Source: Branchiostoma lanceolatum
Taxonomy: Eukaryota > Chordata > Leptocardii > Amphioxiformes > Branchiostomatidae
DNA length: 64,000 nucleotides
Assembly (NCBI RefSeq): GCF_035083965.1
Contig: NC_089739.1
Span: 4,842,198-4,906,197 of the forward strand
Direction: 5' to 3'
The notes under the pieces: generated by a model
Database searches by the model: none
The model's input: only the letters and a program-made list of their open reading frames with translations
Told to the model about the DNA's origin: nothing
Shown: positions 1 to 12,100 of the stretch, one piece after another
How positions within the stretch are numbered: position 1 is the first letter of the stretch
Layout of the letters: each line of letters starts with the position of its first letter
Made by a program: the position numbers and the translations under genes

Positions 1-1065
1 ACCATTCCTACATAACAAACCCCAAAACTCCTTACACTTGAAAATTTATTGACAGTGTACTAAAGGCATTGGGATATTTCTTTACGTCTTCTGTAAACAT
101 TTCCATCGGAAAAATTTATGCCGTCAGCTGCCCTTGTAATTTTGCCACAAAACGGCAACCACTATTTAGACCTACCCATATCCATATAGAGTAGACGTAC
201 AAAGTCAACCTTTTTTTTGTATGAACAGAGTAACAATCCTGTTCAATCGAAATTACGGCATACACGGGCAACACGACATGGGGCAAAATTCAAAAGAAAA
301 CCTACCTTCGGTTAAACATCGGCCACAAACAACAAGATACACGATGTACAGATCGAAGTAAAGTCTGAAAGAGTAAGTAGTTCCCCGATATGTTGTTTAC
401 ATCAAAGACACTATGAAACGTCATTTCCGACCACTAGAAAACACCACAGGGCCATCCAAAACCAGCTACGTAAACAGACGCTGAGACGACGCCAGCCCTT
501 CTCTGCTTTTAAGACAGTTACAAGTGGCGCAACGAGTACAAACTCACCCTTCTCTTCTTTGGTTAATGGAAGACATAATCCGGTTGTAGACAGCGGTATA
601 AAATATTGGAACTGAACCAATACTCGAGTATAGCCAACCAGTCTAAAGTGTCTTTGGTTTAAACAAATACGATTCTCACCAACAAATGTACCAGCCCTCC
701 CCCGTACTGTTGTATGGTTGTTGAAGTATACTGTGAAGTACCAATAAGCGAAAAATTACCAATACTAGCCGATATAAGTGCTATATAATGGGTTTTAGCA
801 AAGTGTTAAGTAGCAATACCAGAGTGCTATTTCTAGCTCTCCAAACCAGTAGTAACAGTTTTCACCATTGATGCTATGCTGCCCCTCTTTTGGAAGTCGG
901 CAGAGCGAGCGCTTTAGAACTATTGATTATTTCACCTTCAGTGGTACTTGAAGCCATTCTTCAATCAGTCTTTTAGCATGGCGATAGCGAAAGAGTGAAG
1001 GTATGTTGAGGAAGAGAAAGTTGTTTTGCTTGAAACAGTGTGGCCACTGTTTGTTTAACAACAGT

Positions 1066-1360
1066 AACATATACAGCATAGAAACAGGTGGTTCGAATTA
1101 ACGCAAGCCGCTAGTACCAGTATAATTATTTCTCTTCTTTGTTAGGTTGAGGTTCTATGAATGACTTTCTGCGGATATGAGATTGTAACGCTAGTTTTGG
1201 TCCGACATAAGTTACAAACAGCAACATATACGGCATACACAGGTGGTTCTAATTAACGCAAGCGGATAGTAACGGTATAATTATCCCTTTCCTTTGTTAG
1301 GTTGAGGGTACATGAATGGCTTTCTGCGGATATAAGATTGTAACGCTAGTTTGTTTCTGA
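1066..1360. repeat. Two-copy tandem duplication, unit about 157 bp
   Basis: The block starting AACATATACAGCATA at 1066 recurs at 1223 with substitutions. Shared stretches include TTGTTAGGTTGAGG and AAGATTGTAACGCTAG (with G for A in the first copy). No coding content. Probably a local segmental duplication. Confidence 0.7.
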
Positions 1361-2492
1361 CAAAAGTTGTTCAGTTACGACGTGATCTAGTTAGGCGTGA
1401 TTAGCAAAGGCTTAGTTAAAGGGCAAATGTCATGTTTCAAGGACAAGGACTATGACACGGGTGGTCCAAACAACATAATAACATAGCAACAACAACAACA
1501 ACAACAAAAGCACTTGAATATTATAAAGAAAACATAAGATGAAATACATCAAAGTAAAACCGATGTTCTAGCAACTTACTATACTATTTTCATTAAAAGA
1601 ATATCTATATCTTTTTTCACTACTTTGATTTTGTGGAAAAGTAAGGAAATTTGGGCTCGCTACAAAAGGTTTAAAACATCCTTAGGCTTACAGGTTTATG
1701 ATAGATGTATATTCATATAATGCAAGTTTGATTTTAATACAAATACGTTTCAAGAATCTCTATCTTGGGAGCTTAAGGTTAAGCTTGGATTAGTCAGAAG
1801 ATGTTAGATAAACTGACTCGTGACAATTCGTGTCATGCAACAAGATTCATAGCCTCTTATAACAGATGACACGAAATACCTTGAAAGCTTTCAACACGCG
1901 TTTCTTCCGTGTGCTTCGTAATCCCACGAATCCTTCAGGGTACCTAGAAGAATTCCCCACACATTTTTTTGTCTGTTCGTATCTTTCAACCAAGAAGCCC
2001 ACATGACGTGAAAAGAAGGACAATTTACATGTATCAGTTGGCTACACTCCTGCTGTAGTGCTTGCACACCTGTGTGGCCCTAGGGCTGTAGAAACTGAGA
2101 TGTGCGCTGCCATATACACCAACTGGTGTGGAAAGGACATAAGCTATCGTACACTCACCTGGAATCCAGTTTGAAGCACCCTTCCAGTAGGACAGCCCTA
2201 GAGCGATAGATCTTCCCGAGAGATATCTGAAGAGGGCCCCGGTCTACATAGTGTCGCACGCAAAGTGCTAACTACATCGTGTTGAGGGGTCGTCACACCA
2301 TCAACGAACATAAAGTTGCTGACTCAAAAACAAAATTTCACCCGAAATTGAACGGCTTGGTGACCTGCGAAAATCGCACAGTGATCGAGCGAACACCGTA
2401 AGCTCGTAGACTCGTCGGCCTAGCTGCGCATGCCGTGCGAAGGTCTTTTTCAGTACCGCTCTGTGTGATCCTCCTCCTGTCGTTTGCACCGT

Positions 2493-2540
2493 TGCTATGC
2501 ACCGTTGCTATGCGCCGTTGCTATGCACCGTTGCTATGCT
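2493..2540 (+). repeat. 13-bp direct repeat, four units
   Basis: GTTGCTATG occurs at 2493, 2506, 2519 and 2532, in units of 13 bp (GTTGCTATGCACC). GTTGCYATG is the half-site of the RFX X-box, so this is either a plain short tandem repeat or a row of RFX half-sites. The regulatory reading is inference. Confidence 0.7.
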
Positions 2541-3242
2541 GCGGGAATCCTCCCCAACAGGTGCGTTTGCTTCCACGAGTCGGGTGACCAAGCAACGTCA
2601 TGATCAGGGCTGATCCATATTGCACTTTCGAGGGGGGTGGGGGTATTTTTAATAGATTAAAGAAGACACATTAAAGCCAAGACGTAACTTTTTTACCATA
2701 TCCCTTTTATTACCAAGTGTTTGTTTTTGATTTTTATTTAATTGAAAGCTTATGAATATTTTCATGCTTATTGAATATTGTACCCTCGTATGTATGACCT
2801 TGGGCATACCCGTAGTTCTTCAAGGTGCACGTCCTTTTATCTATGCAAAGGATTGGTGGGAAAATCTGTTAATCAAATTAGGCTCTATTCTGTGTTGCAT
2901 AACACAGAAACATCCAACGCTAAATGTAAGCTACTCGATTTGTAGTTCAGATATGATATCCGCAACAAAGTTCAACACAAAACGTAAAATTTACTTGCAA
3001 ACTGCACATATTGCTTTCTGTTCATGACTTTTCCAAAAGTTGGCAAGTAGAAAAAAATGGATTAAGAACGATGCCAAGGTTAAGGGGCCAACGTCTTGTT
3101 CACGAGTAAACACAGTGCGTGTTTTGATGGACGAATTAAACATGTGGTATCTGTCCCAACAAAGAATCAATCAAGACAAGAAGAATCTTATTCCCAGAAA
3201 CCATATTGCATGAGAACGTATAAACCTCTACTTATGCTACGG

Positions 3243-3505
3243 TCAAATTTGCACCGGCGCCCGTCGGGGTTGTAGCCCACGCCGGGCTCTGAAACAACAC
3301 ATTTGTCCCGGTGGACTGCCAGATTTTCCCATCCGGGGGATATCTCTCGTCGCCGAGTACCAAGTTGATTTTACCTGTGAGTTATAAAAAAATCCGGGAC
3401 CCGGTAGCCACAGAGTGTCACACGGGTCCAAGTAGGGGACACGCCCGAAACTGCCAAAATCAGCCCGTTAACTACCCGACAGGGCCTCTTATTCCAATTG
3501 TGACC
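3243..3505. other. GC-rich patch of unknown origin
   Basis: About 260 bp of clearly higher GC content lies in AT-rich sequence just beyond the cathepsin C 3' end. Overlapping frames on both strands are open but look like nothing I recognise. It could be a mobile element remnant or a UTR segment. Confidence 0.3.
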
Positions 3506-3647
3506 GTAGCATAAGTCATGATCAAAAATGCATCTCTGAAATATGTTGCAAATTGAAGAACTATTTCCTGTCACAATATCTTGACAGCTAGTATTAGATT
3601 GAAGCTTAATGTAATTTTATACGTAACAACGTGAAAACACGAGAGTT

Positions 3648-6600
3648 TCATGGGTTCGGCACTATCGGCGTCATGGCCACCCCGATGGACTCAATGTGGA
3701 CCTCATTGGTCCCCCGGCGGATTTTGAAGTATCCGAGGTCACCCCAGTCAGTGCCCCACGTGTTCTGCCCGATCCAGTACTTCTCACCGGAAGTTGCGTC
3801 AACGCCGTATCCTATGAAGGTTGTCACGTGATCGGTGAACTGAAAAGGATTCCAGCCGTTCTGGAGACCTATTTGAATTATAAAAAGGCCGTCAACCATT
3901 ATTTAGCCTCATACACTAATATCTAAGCTCATTTTGTATGCTGTTAGAAACATCAGAGCCCATAAGTTCTCCTTAAAACAGAAGGGTGGCCGGTATCGAC
4001 TTTTTTGGTCACCTTTGACCCGCTTCTGACGTCATGTTTCCAAAACGTCAGTGCATGTCGACCGAAACGTACGGTCGAGAACATACAAGTTGGTATTTTG
4101 GGGGTGCTGGTTCCATGTTCTAAAACTCTGAAATATGTAATCTGATAAAAGGATATTTGAAGAAGAGGTTGCTATCGATGATATTTGTAAGAAAATGTTC
4201 ACATATTTACCAATTCCTTAGTAGAACATTATACTCTTCCAACACTTAATCTCAAATATCATCAATGTAAAAGTTTGACCGTCACAATGGTGGCCCAACC
4301 CACATACATTCCTATGTTTTGCAAAATGCGTATATATATATATATATGCTAAATGTGATAGATAAAATAAGTCAATGGTAATTATAACCAATCATTATAA
4401 ACTGTATACCTGTGTGGTGGTATATCCCTGATTTGTAATGGCGGAAGTCGTCAAACACATCGAGGGCGGCTGTGATTGGTCCGTTGTTGACCAGCTCCAG
4501 CATCATCAGACCTTCGTTACACGCGCCGTAATACTCTCCTGTCAATCAAAAATGCAATCCTTTCAAATCATTCCTTTCGTCAACAACGCGCAGCCTCAAT
4601 CAATCAATAGTTAATGCATCCACAAACTAGTTAATCATAGATCATCGGATTCAATTAGATAGTGGTACTTTTTTCAACATAAAGTGGTAGAAACAGTCTT
4701 ACCGATGTAGTGGTAGTCTTCGGCGTAGTACCTCCTGCAGTCAGCATGGTACGGTTTGCAGGGTGTGGAGTATCCGTGGTAGGGGTTACACCGCTCCTCG
4801 ACCATACCGAAATCCTGGGCGTACTTGGCAGTGAGGTACGGAAAACCCCCAAGGCAGCCTTGCGAGTACTGGCTACAGCTTACCACATCCTGAGGCGACA
4901 TGGTGGTCTGGGAACGAGAAAGGGAATCGTCCAATAGAGCGCTCATTCACATGACGTCATAGTTGCTTCCGCCGCCATGTTGGTGTTCATTAGCATATCA
5001 GAGCATTGCGGTCTATGGAGCGCTCATTCACATGACGTCATAGTTGCTTCCACCGCCATGTTGGTGTTCATTAGCATATCAGAGCATTGCGGTCTATAGA
5101 GAGCTCATGCACCTGACGTCATATGTGCTTCCACCGCCATGTTGGTGTCATTTGCATATAAGTGCATCAGGGCCTATAAAGCGCTCAGTCGTATGACGTC
5201 ATAGTTGCTTCCATCGCCATGTTGGTTTGCATTAGCATATTAGTGCTTCGAAGCTTACAGACCGCTCCCTCACATGACGTCATAGCTGCTTCCGCCGCCA
5301 TGTTGGTGCCCTAAACTAAGAATGTCGCTCAATGGGACACCAATAAGCGCTCTATTAACCATATAAGATGGGGCTAAAATTGCATTGTCGTTGATGCTAC
5401 ATACGCGTACATAAGTTAATCATGCGACGATCACATGATTGCACTGACCTTGAGGGTATTGTTGGTCATGATTCGAAGACGTGATTCCAAAACGGCTGCC
5501 GTGACCTGCGCGTAGCAGCTGCCGCACACGTTGCCTTGGTCCTTGACGTCAGGGACAAAATTCTGACCGTTGACGTTGCGCCAGTCGAACTCCTTTGGCA
5601 GGTGACTCACAGCTGAAAGTAGGTTACAAAAAATTAAAATTTGCAACATGTAAAGAAATCATATTTGAAACAAAAAGTCCTGTCTGTAGATCGTCACTAA
5701 GGGGAACTGTTTCAACCGTAGTTTGATTTTTCATGAATTCAATGAACAAAAGTTATTAGTAGGTATTTTGCCTTACCTATTCTTGTTGATTCGTCCATGG
5801 CTACCGGTAGAGGGTAGTTTTGCGCGGGGAAATGACCACTTGTCATGGACGCCATGTTGGATAGATCCATCCCATGGTATTTTGGGTAGGTCACAGCCTT
5901 CCATGACCTTTGTACACTGTTTATGGCTGTTGAAGAAAAAGAATAGCCTACATCGTAAATACATAACATGTCTTAAAGCTATGTTGCTCTAGATCTGACA
6001 TAGGCATGTCTTCATTCACATCGAATGATATGACTTGATCTCTACAGTGACCTCAGTAAGACAGAAATGCCAAGATACCTCTGGAAAAAAAGATATGCAG
6101 AAAAGTGACGTAATTACGTCAGGTCTTTTTCAAGGCAGCGCAATACAACAAACTGTTATATTAAGAATTGACACAATTCTAAAGGTAGCCTTTTGCCTAC
6201 CTTTAACGAAGTCTGTATCATTCCTATGCGTCCTCTTTTGGTCGATCGTTTGCACCAAGCGAGTTGTGACAGGTTCTACATCCGGGACACCAGGCTTCAG
6301 TCGGATGCCATAGTAACAGGACCAGTCTCGTCCGAAAAGGTCATGTGACCATCCTGCGAACGTCGTGTTGCAGAAACTCGTGACAACGTCGCCTTCCTTC
6401 ATGAAGCTGTATATTTTGCAAGTTTTCCAAGATGAATATAATACTTCAAGTATGAAGGTGGCAAAGTCTCTACAAGGTGGTATCGGTAGTACGGTGTTTC
6501 GGAGGTAGAGAAATAAATGAATCGTAAGGCGTAACTTATACTTTAGCTTTCTGCTGGTTTAAAGTGTTTTAACAGACACGTTTTCAAATCATCTTTAGGT

Positions 6601-8206
6601 CTGTCTAAAACAATTAATTACACAATTTACGTGTAGTACTACTTGTAAGCAAGGAAATCAGCATTGATTAACAACGTCTTCCAAGGCTGGAAAAAGTGTT
6701 GTGTCCTACAGCAATACACGGAATACTTGAGTCTACCAAGAGAGCGACGTTTCGTTGACAGTTGAGGGACTTACGGAATATGGTCATAGTAGAAAGGTGG
6801 TCATTACATGTTTATGTCAATGACACAAAGATATACGGGACCACCAGAAGTTACCAGGATGGCCAGGTAATCATCATAGGCTTATACAGAGATAACCACT
6901 AGCTAGCACATATTTGACTGTAATGAAACACTTACGACGAAAAGGCGAAGTATTTCCGCTGGTTGATGACCACCTCGAAGCCCTGGTTGTAGATCATGGT
7001 CCAGAAGCCCTTGTTGCCGTCCTCGTCCAACACAACATCCGGGAACTGGAGGGTCAGCTGGAACATCTCTACCGGTGAGAATCCACTGCACTTCAAACGG
7101 TTGTCGCTACCACCCTGCGGAGACAACAGGTACACATCCATGGATAGTTTCATGAGCCATGAGGTCAATAGATCATACAAATTTGTACACAAATAGACTG
7201 TACGCTATCGTGGCTGAACGCAGTATGTTTTTTTTTTCTTTCAAATATACATTAATACATAGAACAACAACACAATCTACAATTTCTCAAATACACAGAT
7301 ACATATTGTTACAGGGGCCATTCCCACTGGCCTTTTTGGCTAGGGTGTTCTCCCTAGTTACATGATGTTACAGGGGCCATTCCCACAAGCTGGCTTTTTG
7401 TTGGAATCTAAGATAACCAACACACTTAACATTACTTTATCTCGTTGACTTTGTTTGACAAGGGACTGGCCATTCCTATATCCTCAACAATTGGTAGCAA
7501 ATGTCAATCCGCGACTATCCGCATTTCAGTATTATAATTTAATGTATCTAGCTTAGTAGGCTGATTATCAGACTCTTTGAGCTACCTCTCTCTCCATAAT
7601 TCCCTCTGAGAGAAACCAGAGTAGACACAGATTTCAGGAGACTGGTACGTAGGCTGACCTTTTGGTTGGGGTGATCATATGCATGTGTTATCATTACTCA
7701 CTGCATGTTACATCTTAAAAGTGGTGGAAGGATGAACCAACATGGCCGGAAGAACTCACAGCAGCTGTGTCCTTTTTGTACCCCAGTTAGCAGTTGTCGA
7801 CAGCCAGCATAGCTTTCATGTATCTTACAACGACAAGTGATCTAGGGTTTCCCTTTAACTTGTAACATTGATCATGCTGTTTTAGCTATCAAAATGTAGG
7901 ATAAAAAGTGACAGTAGAAAACGGCAAACCATTGTGCCCAACCACTATTGCCATCAAATTAACACTAGTATTGTACAATTTAGTTCTTAGACACAACGAA
8001 ATCTATGCCCTTGTGCCCCTGTAACAAAATGGTACGTCAAATTTTATAGTTCTGGTTGTCATATGTTCATATTGCCATGTACTCACCGCTCCTATGTGAA
8101 ACTCCCAGAGTCCAGCAACCTGGCTCCAAGAACAGTTGGCCGGTGTGTCGGCCCAGGCCGCCCGTAAACCAGACAACATCACGAACATAACCAGCCCTGC
8201 TGCCAT
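3648..8206 (-). CDS. CTSC: Cathepsin C (dipeptidyl peptidase 1)-like, copy A
   Basis: Lysosomal papain-family (C1A) exopeptidase that removes N-terminal dipeptides. Eight exons on the minus strand: 8087-8206, 6936-7114, 6201-6406, 5777-5926, 5449-5612, 4703-4907, 4410-4538, 3648-3868. They join in frame to 457 aa (human protein: 463). Residues 1-19 form a signal peptide, followed by DTPANCSW, the mature N-terminus of the exclusion domain as in vertebrate CTSC. Exon 2 has the exclusion-domain motif IYNQGFEV and exon 3 has [14 protein letters not shown]. The papain domain starts near LPKEFDWRN. Oxyanion Gln244, catalytic Cys251 (CGSCY), His398 (TDHV) and Asn420 (QNTWGTDWG) are all present, as is CTSC-type [15 protein letters not shown]. 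Oddity: QGNVCGSC has one residue more than papain QGSCGSC between Gln and Cys. The gene is a tandem paralogue of 9190-15099. Intron 5 carries a CRE-rich tandem array. All key residues are intact, so it is probably active. Confidence 0.93.
4933..5356. repeat. 81-bp tandem array with terminal inverted repeats
   Basis: About five units of 80-81 bp lie inside intron 5 of cathepsin C copy A. Each carries a perfect TGACGTCA palindrome (4952, 5033, 5114, 5194, 5275), then CCGCCATGTTGG (YY1-like; TCGCCATGTTGG in the fourth unit) and, in the first four units, an octamer-like ATTAGCATAT or ATTTGCATAT. The ends, AATAGAGCGCTCATT (4933-4947) and AATAAGCGCTCTATT (5342-5356), are inverted repeats with one mismatch, so the whole block looks like a hairpin element built from tandem units. 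Confidence 0.8.
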
Positions 8207-9189
8207 AGCGAACTTCCCGACGTTAAGGAAGGTCCGTTAACTTTTGAAATGTGACGGTTAACTTTTCAAATTTAACGGTACAGGTATTTTCGAACTTACG
8301 TCGTGCTGCGTTTTTAAAATGGTTGCGTCACCGTGGTAGCAATAAGGTGAGAATATCAGGCGTAAAAGACAGAGAATTTTTACGAGCTCAAGCCGCGATT
8401 GAAAACCCAGGCAAGCAGGCGGCCAGAGCAGCACTTCCGTAGGCGGGAGATCTTACAGTGACTCCGCTAGAGTTGTTTGATCGGCCGGCGCCAAAAATAG
8501 TCATAGAATGGTGCCGCTTGTCTTTGAAAGCGAACACAAGACTTGTTATCTATATCTCAAACATCTACTGCAAACTAGGACAAAGTTGAACTGCAAAGTA
8601 GTTTATCCCATATCAACCTTTCTGATATTCAGTCCTGTGAAGTGTGCGAAAATACATTCAAATTTATCATCATTCATAGAAATTGAGTATATCTTTCTAC
8701 ACCTGACTGCTCGAGACAAGTTGATATCAGCCTGAAGCAATATGTATGGTTTTAGAAGAAGCCTTGGTAAAACGAAAACCTGAGAATATACAATCTGAAT
8801 GATTTAAAATTGGAACCGGGAGAAACATGCATGGTAGGGTCTGGCTAATTCGGCTGTTGGTGCGATAGGATACAATAGTGGTACTGTTAACCTAGAAAGG
8901 GGTTATAAAATGATGCTAGATACGTATCTAATGATTCAATCAAGAGTCACACTGTTGTATCGTATCAAGAACGAATATTTATTAGGATTTGAAAGAAGGG
9001 CACATAATATTGCATATACGTGGTGCCAAAAAATGTCATCTAATAGCAAAGCTGGTTAACAAGGAGTTACGATGAGCGTTAACCTTTAGTTAATATGTAC
9101 AGAAAGTTAAGGGAGTTATTTGGCAATCTTCAATAGGAAATCATCCATACTGGCACGTCACATGCATAGCCTAGACTCGGTAAAAATCA
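8207..9189. promoter_or_regulatory. Intergenic: copy A upstream region and copy B 3' flank
   Basis: About 1 kb between the two cathepsin C genes. Just upstream of the copy A start (8231-8281) are paired CCGTTAAC/AACGGTTAAC blocks flanking TTTTCAAATTTAACGG. The same arrangement occurs upstream of copy B at 15130-15180, 15261-15302 and 15380-15430. AACGG is a MYB-type core. Position and conservation between paralogues suggest promoter function; this is inference. The rest shows nothing recognisable. Confidence 0.5.
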
Positions 9190-12100
9190 TCAGGGGTTCG
9201 GCACGATGGGCGTCATGGCTACTGCGATGGACTCAATGTTGACCTCATTGGTTCCCCGGCGGATTTTGAAGTATCCCAGCTCGCCCCAGTCCGTGCCCCA
9301 CGTGTTCTGCGCGATCCAGTACTTCTCGTCGGAACTTGGGTCGATTCCGTACCCGACTATGGTGACCACGTGGTCGGTGACTTTCCATGGGTTCCAACCG
9401 TCTTTCAAGCCTGTAGATGGTAGAAAATCGTTCAAACTAGCTGCAATATTATTTTATCACAAAGCTTAAATGGGTATCAGAATCTTAAGCTTCGATTAAG
9501 ACAAGAAAGATGAGCTGCGATGGCGTCCCAAACCTACACCACCTCTTCCCGACATCACTAGCTATCTGCCACCGAAAAATCAAGACCATAGTATGTCCAG
9601 AACAAAAGATACAAAACCGGAAGTTATGCTGCTGTACCAATGATAGCCACTAGGAGGCCCAAATTTGACCTTTAGCCTTGTCTCTGCAAGACCTACCTAT
9701 ATGTGAAATATTCTCACAGTCAATCCAGCCTGTATACACATATCCGGAAACACATACAGGATACGGGCATACAGACACACATGCCGACATCTCCATAACA
9801 CTGCCTCCATTTTTCATTGAGGTGAAACCGACATGAAAAGACCAATACACCAATGGCAAAATGCATCTACTAAAGTTGTGATCTGACCTGTGTGGTGGTA
9901 TATCCCTGAATGGTACTGCCGGAAGTCGTCATACACCTGGAAACTGACGGGGATTGGTCCGTTCTTCACCAGGTCCAACATCATCAGTCCTTCGTTGCAT
10001 GCGCCATAGTAGCCTCCTGCAATTCAAGATTTAAAGGATGCATGTCAATTATTTTCCAATTGCAGATTCGTATACACCTATGCATGCTGCCTACGTGCCC
10101 AGGCCAGTAACTGGCCCCTTGCTCTCCGAAAGGTTCCGCCAGGAAGTCCTGCCCCGTGCCGTAGCCTCCGCTACCTGAATGTTTAATCCAGTGTCACTCT
10201 CAATCTGGTCTTTCCATCGCTTCGGTGGTCTTCCCCGGGGTAGCGAACTCCAGTTTGTAGGCTTTGTTGACTAACGTTTGTGCGGTCTTCTTATGACATG
10301 TCCAAACCATCTAACACCCATAGATAAAATGATAACCTGTAAACTAATCAAGTGATACATTCATTGACAGCATTATTTCAATAGTAGGTCAAATGGTGAA
10401 AGTCAAACTTCAAAACATACCAGGGACGATAAGGCAAACATAACCGATGATTGTTACCATCTGTTTTGTTTACGCTCAAAGGTATATTACGATCATTGTT
10501 GGATCAAATATTGAATACTACTACTATGTTGGCCTGCCTTGAATCACAGGAACCTACGAGAATACGTTGTTTTACCGATGTAGTGGTACTCTTCGACGTA
10601 GTATCTCCTACAGTCGGCCTGGTACGGTCGGCAGGGCGTGGAGTGTCCGTGGTAGGGGTTACATCGCTCCTCAACCATGCCGAAGTCTTGGGCATATTTG
10701 GCAGTGAGGTACGGAAAACCCCCTTTACAGCCTTGCGAGTACTCGCTACAGCTCACTACGTCCTGGGGTGACATGGTGGTCTGAGAATGGGATTTACAAA
10801 ACTATCATTAGGAGATATTGTATCTTTATTTGTACTTGGTGACGGGCTGCTATTAGAAAATGGTTAAATTCACAGAAACACGTGATGAAACATGTGACCA
10901 TCACGTGATGATACACGTGATGATTCATGTGACCATCACGTGGGTTATCACGTGAACAATACGTGATTGCACTAACCATGAGGGTGTTGTTGGTCATGAT
11001 CATGAGGCGTGACTCCAACGCGATTGCTGCTGCCTGTGCGTAGCAGCTGCCGCACACATTGCCCTGGTCTTTGACGGCAGCGACAAAGTTTTGGCCGTTG
11101 ATGTTACGCCAGTCGAAGTTCTTCGGGAGATGTTTGATGGCTAAATGTTTATGTTTTTTCAGAGGAAGACAAAGTAAGAATTAGATGAACAGACCCTCGA
11201 GGGTGATCGAGTCAATATCAGTGGGACATTATAGATTGATCAGGTATGATAACGCTCTGGTAAGTGACAATTGCGCTTCCGAACGTAACAGAAATTGATG
11301 AAAAATCAATGATCATGTGGCAAAGTGAAGCGAGAGTGGAAACCATTCACAAAAGCTAATCTATTCAAAGATCCAATACTTTGTTCTATACTTCTGTTAG
11401 TGTTATAAATGCGTAGCCTCTACCAGTCTCCGCGGGTCGCTGGGAAAATAGTAGAAATTGGCCAAATAGAGTCAATGGTATGAAGGGAGTCGGCTACGGA
11501 GAGAGGGTCCAATAGGCAACCCTAACTGCGGATGGGAATGTTATCCTCCATGGCCAAAGTCCCCCGGCAAATGTTCTCTCTATTTCCGACGCGGTTAGTC
11601 TGGTAGAGACTATAAATGCGTATACACGAACATGTATTTCATAGGATATACCATCATGGCAACTTGCTTTTCTATAGTCATATTACATTTCAGTTTTGAT
11701 GTGTTACATTGAATCTTTATGTTTTTTCTGACCCTTTCTTGTTGCTTGGTCCATGGGAGCCGGTAGAGGATAGCTCTGTGTGGAGGACGATCCTCCGGCC
11801 CTCAGCGCCATGTTGGAAATCTTCATCCCGTGGTATTCTGGGTAGGTCATCGCCTTCCATGACCTTTGAACACTGTTTATTCCTGATGTTGAATAACAAA
11901 AAAAATTTTCGTACAGAACACAACTTCGATTACGCACGGACAAAAACTACTATAGCTGTGTTGCTTGTTAGAGCGAAGGCATATACTCTAGTATCTTTAG
12001 ATAGGTTTTTATGAATACTCCTTTTTTAATGCTATCAGTCGAGTGCATGGTGCTTTAAAACTAATGTTTGAATAGAGGTCGATTTTTATCTGATACAGCT

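Larger units (their letters stand above)
1..3647. other. Intergenic, no gene recognised
   Basis: No open frame in this stretch carries a recognisable domain or convincing splice signals; the longest (91 codons near 2752) has no family character. It holds a two-copy tandem duplication (1066-1360), a short CAA run near 1485-1506, a four-unit 13-bp repeat (2493-2540) and a GC-rich patch (3243-3505). The part next to 3648 would contain the 3' UTR of the minus-strand cathepsin C gene. Confidence 0.6.

Noticed and set aside
2752-3027. 91-codon plus-strand frame
   Set aside because: AT-rich composition, no domain and no splice partners.
10879-10954. 12/23-bp spacing suggesting recombination signal sequences
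   Set aside because: The spacing is between E-boxes, arising from a 35-bp repeat; there is no CACAGTG heptamer-nonamer pair.
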